From positions 16,815,001 through 16,879,000 of the forward strand of contig NC_071351.1 of the NCBI RefSeq assembly GCF_027744825.2: a stretch of DNA of 64,000 bases, written 5' to 3'. The notes under the pieces are model-generated. The model saw nothing but the letters and a program-made list of their open reading frames with translations, searched no databases and was not told the DNA's origin. Every line of letters starts with the position of its first letter. The first letter of the stretch is position 1. Both the position numbers and the translations under genes were made by a program. The DNA is from Synchiropus splendidus. Lineage: Eukaryota > Chordata > Actinopteri > Syngnathiformes > Callionymidae. Positions 61,701-64,000 of the stretch are shown in pieces.

Positions 61701-62380
61701 TGCCTGGTTTTATCACGTTCGTCCAGAAGTCGAAGGTAGAGCTCTGTTTGTCGAGGTGCTTGTTTCCTTAATGCTTCTGACAAGGTCTCAACTTCTGCAA
61801 GTGCATCAGACAGTTCTTTCTGACAAAAGGATAATCTTGCCTCCACCCGCTTGAGTTCATTCTGAGAGGTCAGTGACTCAGCCAGGGCATCTAGGAGGTC
61901 TTGCGTTTGTTGATCTCTGACGGCCTCATGGTCAGTTAGATCTTGTCTCAGTTGAGACACCTCTTGAGTAAGCTCTAGGTTGTCTTGTTTCAGCTTACGA
62001 AGTTCTGTGGTGTTTGACTGAGATTCAACCATGTCGAGTCTCTCTGTTAAGAGGGACTCCCTTTGTCTCAGCTGGGCTAGGTCCTGTTGTCCACGCTCCC
62101 ATTGTCTTTCCCTGTTTTCAATTTCTTTGTCTTTAATTTTTAATTGTGCCACCAAGTTCAGGGTCATGCAACTTAGGGCTTTAACCAGGGATTTATCTTT
62201 GGGGTCCGTGGACTCCAATTGGCTCATGAGCTGGGCGATATTATCATTGATAGCGTCAGGTTGATCCGCTGCCAGGGTTGTGCTATAACCTGGGCATATC
62301 TTATCAGTGATTGTGGCTAGCAGGTGCTCTAACGAATCCAGGTTTTCGTAGTCGACCGGGGATTCTCTGCTTTCAGCCAT
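58748..62380 (-). CDS. Gag-protease polyprotein fused to RNase H and integrase remnants
   Basis: This is a 1,210-codon open frame with no internal stop. ATG at 62,380 is preceded directly by an in-frame TAA, so no longer start exists. Residues about 85-300 are a heptad-rich coiled coil, unusually long for Gag. About 300-370 are Pro/Gly-rich; 370-550 look like a capsid domain; 590-660 are basic with no CCHC zinc knuckle. The retropepsin spans about 770-885, with the catalytic triplet D787-T-A inside LVDTAAD and LLIGKDLL at 862-869. No stop or frameshift separates Gag from protease. Reverse transcriptase is missing: the frame passes to RNase H C-terminal sequence at about 940-1006 (H978 and D993 in the expected motifs), then to an integrase HHCC zinc domain (H1134, H1141, C1171, C1174; spacing X6, X29, X2). 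The integrase DDE core is absent. Expected product: a Gag particle protein with protease, unable to copy itself without a helper. Confidence 0.88.
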   Translation of the reverse strand: MAESRESPVDYENLDSLEHLLATITDKICPGYSTTLAADQPDAINDNIAQLMSQLESTDPKDKSLVKALSCMTLNLVAQLKIKDKEIENRERQWERGQQDLAQLRQRESLLTERLDMVESQSNTTELRKLKQDNLELTQEVSQLRQDLTDHEAVRDQQTQDLLDALAESLTSQNELKRVEARLSFCQKELSDALAEVETLSEALRKQAPRQTELYLRLLDERDKTRQLLQQANEKVQYLQSQVDSITAEKEEEVEKDYHLLRHVKSLEDHVSQLQEDLSRTKNELQNTVEQTQRARDAAHKPPSKPGSLLRDSKEQPSTFKSLNPFSQWTAHPEGSRSQPNYDSASLHWPNNPPHQGGYAAAAPPDRAPAQGLTTNVLNKLARNIPRFEPKPGGNTETRSYLRDIEYHLQRFPEATTPDKIYLLKITSSREVGNFIDRQPPAVQNDFDTLTKMMLREYSSPETSLGLLSAIAVKQGRNEPPAQYYHRLRQAFFGDKNEQNMEEDLNFKALFLRNLHPGTSHHLGVTACPRTMNSFQLRDLADKGFAKQMLGNWKNGEPPSLLPLGVQSSHMELEGDAPVSPPEVKPLSQTQRQPERKASPRQARKTFFSRNARSDDSTAPPCTMKDQAGFHKPPHPGNAWRRHANQGDGHVKPVPSTQAYSQANCCHKKNDNQKNPSPEEEQMYKLFAQWYKEQNPKKPPSRLGLEATESQATPPADKNLTSNPPNPAVLVVNYDQDSPPLGENLWVEHPAQPTQQLLGELTERGVARKFYLATTLEDLLHYEALVDTAADITTMSTQVFDQLQRAAHAQDKTLKLQKCKLDVWAFSTVGTQLNTLTLIHWTIGPMTVVHPVYVSPHNNIPLLIGKDLLNRFDPIIDFQRLKIWAQVRQPLPLEHDSHPSYYTVAKGGDSARHDPCSNPRTPSNSNVDTVLYHLPGQKRNRFLTANHKPVKHKDLFTVCDHPVNTHDMRVHWKNVRGHSRIPGRDRKYNHLTDTLAKEGALHGKPWSVRPARIHTESMSAMLAATRQQSRSTPTQCNTSLHLACDQVFQNSDLVNRQNQDPTLSSLIRCVTADHDNDVPKPNSGPPDRELSHWLTVKNKVRMVDGLLVYVSDEHAMPRLAVPLSLRGVMLAYAHVAPCTGHRGVKATVDALQQVAYWPCMHQDVADYIKGCLTCCQFQPTQPNQKQGSHIPMVRPANRLGGTPGQIYQKQ
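58841..59563 (-). other. RNase H tail and integrase HHCC zinc domain
   Basis: Residues about 940-1006 match the C-terminal part of RNase H (VRGHSRIPG, then TDTLAKEGA), without the first three acidic catalytic residues. Residues about 1125-1180 form the integrase N-terminal zinc domain with all four ligands and the usual YWPCM between them. The frame stops 36 residues after the last Cys, before any DDE core. This layout shows in-frame loss of RT and truncation of integrase. Confidence 0.75.
59726..60073 (-). other. Retroviral aspartic protease domain
   Basis: Residues about 770-885 hold LVDTAAD with the catalytic Asp codon at 60,022-60,020, a hydrophobic strand HYEALV before it, and LLIGKDLLNRF near the end, matching the G-[RK]-D-L-L motif after the flap in retropepsins. 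Active enzyme would be a homodimer cutting Gag. The key residues appear intact. Confidence 0.78.
61481..62128 (-). other. Coiled-coil domain of the Gag-like protein
   Basis: Residues about 85-300 of the polyprotein are almost free of Pro and Gly and dense in Leu, Gln, Glu, Lys and Arg at heptad spacing, for example SQLRQDLTD and DHVSQLQEDLSR. Such a segment would drive self-association ahead of the capsid domain. Long N-terminal coiled coils are known in foamy-virus Gag, but nothing else here points to that group. Confidence 0.7.
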
Positions 62381-63577
62381 TTAATCGTTTGTTTTGTTTT
62401 ATTGCTGAATTCCTTAATTTACGCTTGTAAGCTAGTTAAAATGTTAAAGGAAAACTTATCAGCGAATTGTTCTTAAGTTATTGAAAACCAACTTAAATTA
62501 TTAGGATGTTAAAAGTAACGGTTTAAGTAATTGCTATTGTTATTACTCAGGTTGTCGAGCTAACCAGGGGATCACTTTAGGTGCGTTACTTTTAGCGGAT
62601 TTGATTTCTAAAATTTCAATGTTAATTTAAAATTTGTTTGAATCAAATCTCAAATTGTTTAATTGTTTCTACTAATAACTCTTTAAGTTATTTAAGTGAG
62701 GAACACGTATTTTTTTTCAAATTCAATAGTTGGTTTGTCAACTTGGATGCAAGATTTAATTGTGTGTGCTGTTTATGGACTTGGTTGAATTATTTAATTA
62801 ATAAGTAATTATTAATTAAAAAGGCAAGGTTTATTTGTATTGTCGATGTTTTCTAATCGATTAGTGAGACAGCTATTCAATAAAAATATTCAAGTGTATC
62901 TGTGTATAAACTTCTAATCTTAATTCTTTATTAAAATTATTTTTTTTTTATACACGAGTGGGGTTGGAATTACTAGGTTTGTAATTTTAAATCCAGACTG
63001 TAGTTTGACTTTGGGTTGGTGACAACAGGTGAAGCGTGTAAGCTGGACAGGTAGAGAAAGACTGTGGAGCAAGATCCTGCAAACACTAAAACACAAATAG
63101 ACAAAGTTTTTTTTCTTAAAAAAAAAACACACTGCACAATGAACAAGCAGCACCACAAGCATCAGCAATTTGCAGGATGGAAGAAAGCAAACAGCTAATT
63201 TGTGTGCAAAGCAAAACAGACAAACACAAGCTAATCGTGGCAGATTAGCATTACCAGCTATTGCAGCTGCAGACTGTAACACCGCTAGTGGTGGCCTAGC
63301 AAGTAGCACAGCACAAACAAGGCACGGAGGCCCCAACTGTCAACTTAAACAAGTTGGCACTGCAACATAATAAGCCAAAGGCTAAAGTTATCCAACCTCA
63401 GTACCTTAGCATCTGACGTGGTAACTAAACAATAGCTTTCACCGCAGTTAGGCTATCAGTAGAAGTGAGCATCACACGCCTTAGCATTAGCAACAACAAA
63501 TAGCATTCAACAGTGTTAAACCTATTGTCAATGGCAGGCCTAGCAACAGTTGCTACGCTGACGTCACTTCCTTTAAT
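62381..63577. other. Region upstream of gag, no gene recognised
   Basis: The first 550 bp upstream of gag are strongly AT-rich; the rest is of mixed composition. On the minus strand a TATAAA (62,952-62,947) is followed shortly by AATAAA (62,932-62,927), and the pattern TTAGCATTAGC recurs near 63,240-63,500. A TGACGTCA element resembling a CRE sits at 63,559-63,566. A 138-codon minus-strand frame (63,336-62,920) is hydrophobic and passes through an A-run as lysines; I regard it as chance. I find no match to the outer end of the 3' LTR (TGTAGTGAAAGTGACGG), so no 5' LTR or PBS is called. Confidence 0.5.
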
Positions 63578-64000
63578 GAGGCGGGACTTCCTGTCCGCCC
63601 TCCAGTGGGGTACAATTACTACAGAGACGTGCGCTTCTTTCACTGGGAAAAAGAAGCTGCAACCACGCATGTGCGAAAGCCTTATGAGATAAAAATCTCT
63701 GCTCTGCACACAGCAATAAATAAGTTCATGAGGCGGGACTTTCTGTCCGCCCTCCAGTGAGGTGGAATGACTCCAGAGGAGCGCGCTTCTTTCACTGGGA
63801 AGAAGAAGCTGCGACCACGCATGCGCGAAAGTCTTATGAGATCAAAATCTCGGCTCTACACACAGCAATAAATAAGTGAATGAGGCGGGACTTTCTGTCC
63901 GCCCTCCAGTGATGTGGAATGACTCCAGAGGAGCGCGCTTCTTCCACTGGGAAAAAGAAGCTGCGACCACGCATGCGCGAAAGTCTTATGAGATCAAACT
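63578..64000. repeat. 152-bp tandem repeat, three copies to the window edge
   Basis: Copies begin at 63,578, 63,730 and 63,882 (GAGGCGGGACTT), exactly 152 bp apart; the third is cut by the window end. Copies 2 and 3 are nearly identical, copy 1 is more diverged. Each has two inverted repeats (GGCGGGAC/GTCCGCC; GCTTCTT/AAGAAGC, the latter in copy 2), CACGCATGCGCG (11 of 12 to the NRF-1 consensus in copies 2 and 3), GGGACTTTCT (one mismatch to a classical kappaB site), and CAGCAATAAATAAG. It may be an enhancer-type repeat set upstream of gag, or the edge of a second satellite. Confidence 0.9.

Larger units (their letters stand above)
55390..62380 (-). mobile_element. Internally deleted retrovirus-like LTR element (ERV-like)
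   Basis: Read on the minus strand the element gives: Gag-protease with RNase H and integrase remnants (62,380-58,748), an A22 run, an env-like fragment, a purine tract (57,587-57,573) and a 3' LTR (57,572-55,390). Its outer end joins the satellite exactly at a CA dinucleotide (minus strand), as expected for LTR termini. Reverse transcriptase, the integrase core and nearly all envelope are missing, so it cannot be autonomous. The 5' LTR and primer-binding site are not identified in the window, so the upstream limit is set at the gag start and the true element extends further. Gag-PR order, the HHCC domain and the purine tract are retroviral; I cannot assign a genus or named family. Confidence 0.82.

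Noticed and set aside
59188..62264. Plus-strand frames of 60-103 codons opposite the gag frame
   Set aside because: They are antisense shadows of the 1,210-codon frame, with no independent features.
62555..62575. A primer-binding site candidate (minus-strand TGGTTAGCTCGACAACC)
   Set aside because: It begins TGG but is not preceded by a CA-ending LTR, and I cannot match it to a tRNA 3' end.
62920..63336. A 138-codon hydrophobic minus-strand frame upstream of gag
   Set aside because: It reads through a poly-A as lysines, has no recognisable domain, and lies in low-complexity sequence; most likely chance.

Overview
The window looks eukaryotic, probably vertebrate and most likely a teleost fish; I cannot name the species. 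The evidence is a very long tandem satellite array, a retrovirus-like LTR element of the kind common in fish genomes, and no compact coding of any sort. I see no prokaryotic genes, tRNA, rRNA or CRISPR.

Region 1 (1-55,389) is one uninterrupted head-to-tail satellite array with a 188-bp unit, about 295 copies, running off the left edge. The unit carries three palindromic cores: GAAGCTTC, GAAAACGCGTTTTC and TTCCGGAA. Open frames of 60-134 codons recur on both strands, but 188 is not divisible by 3, so each unit shifts the frame; they are by-products of the repeat. The array is organised at several scales: a duplicated 3-mer near 1.1-2.3 kb, 10-mer and 6-mer spacings at 7-12.7 kb, an abutting duplication of a 26-unit (4,888-bp) block at 15.5-25.1 kb, a 6-mer (1,128 bp) at 27.3-29.2 kb, a 750-bp 4-mer at 38.8-40.5 kb, and a long-range duplication linking 32.8-36.4 kb with 51.1-55.4 kb. 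Offsets between long copies step by about one unit, as expected of unequal exchange.

Region 2 (55,390-62,380, minus strand) is a retrovirus-like LTR element that ends exactly where the satellite stops. In its own direction it has an open Gag-protease frame of 1,210 codons that also carries only the C-terminal end of RNase H and the HHCC zinc domain of integrase. Reverse transcriptase, most of RNase H and the integrase catalytic core are missing. Then come an A22 run, a short env-like fragment, a purine tract, and a 2,183-bp putative 3' LTR (TGT...ACA) with CCAAT boxes, a TATA-like box and AATAAA. It is best read as an internally deleted, non-autonomous element that was inserted into the satellite.

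Region 3 (62,381-64,000) is upstream of gag. It is AT-rich, then moderately GC-rich, and ends in a second tandem repeat (152-bp unit, three copies to the window edge) with NRF-1-like and kappaB-like motifs. I do not find a 5' LTR matching the 3' LTR here, so the upstream structure of the element is unresolved.
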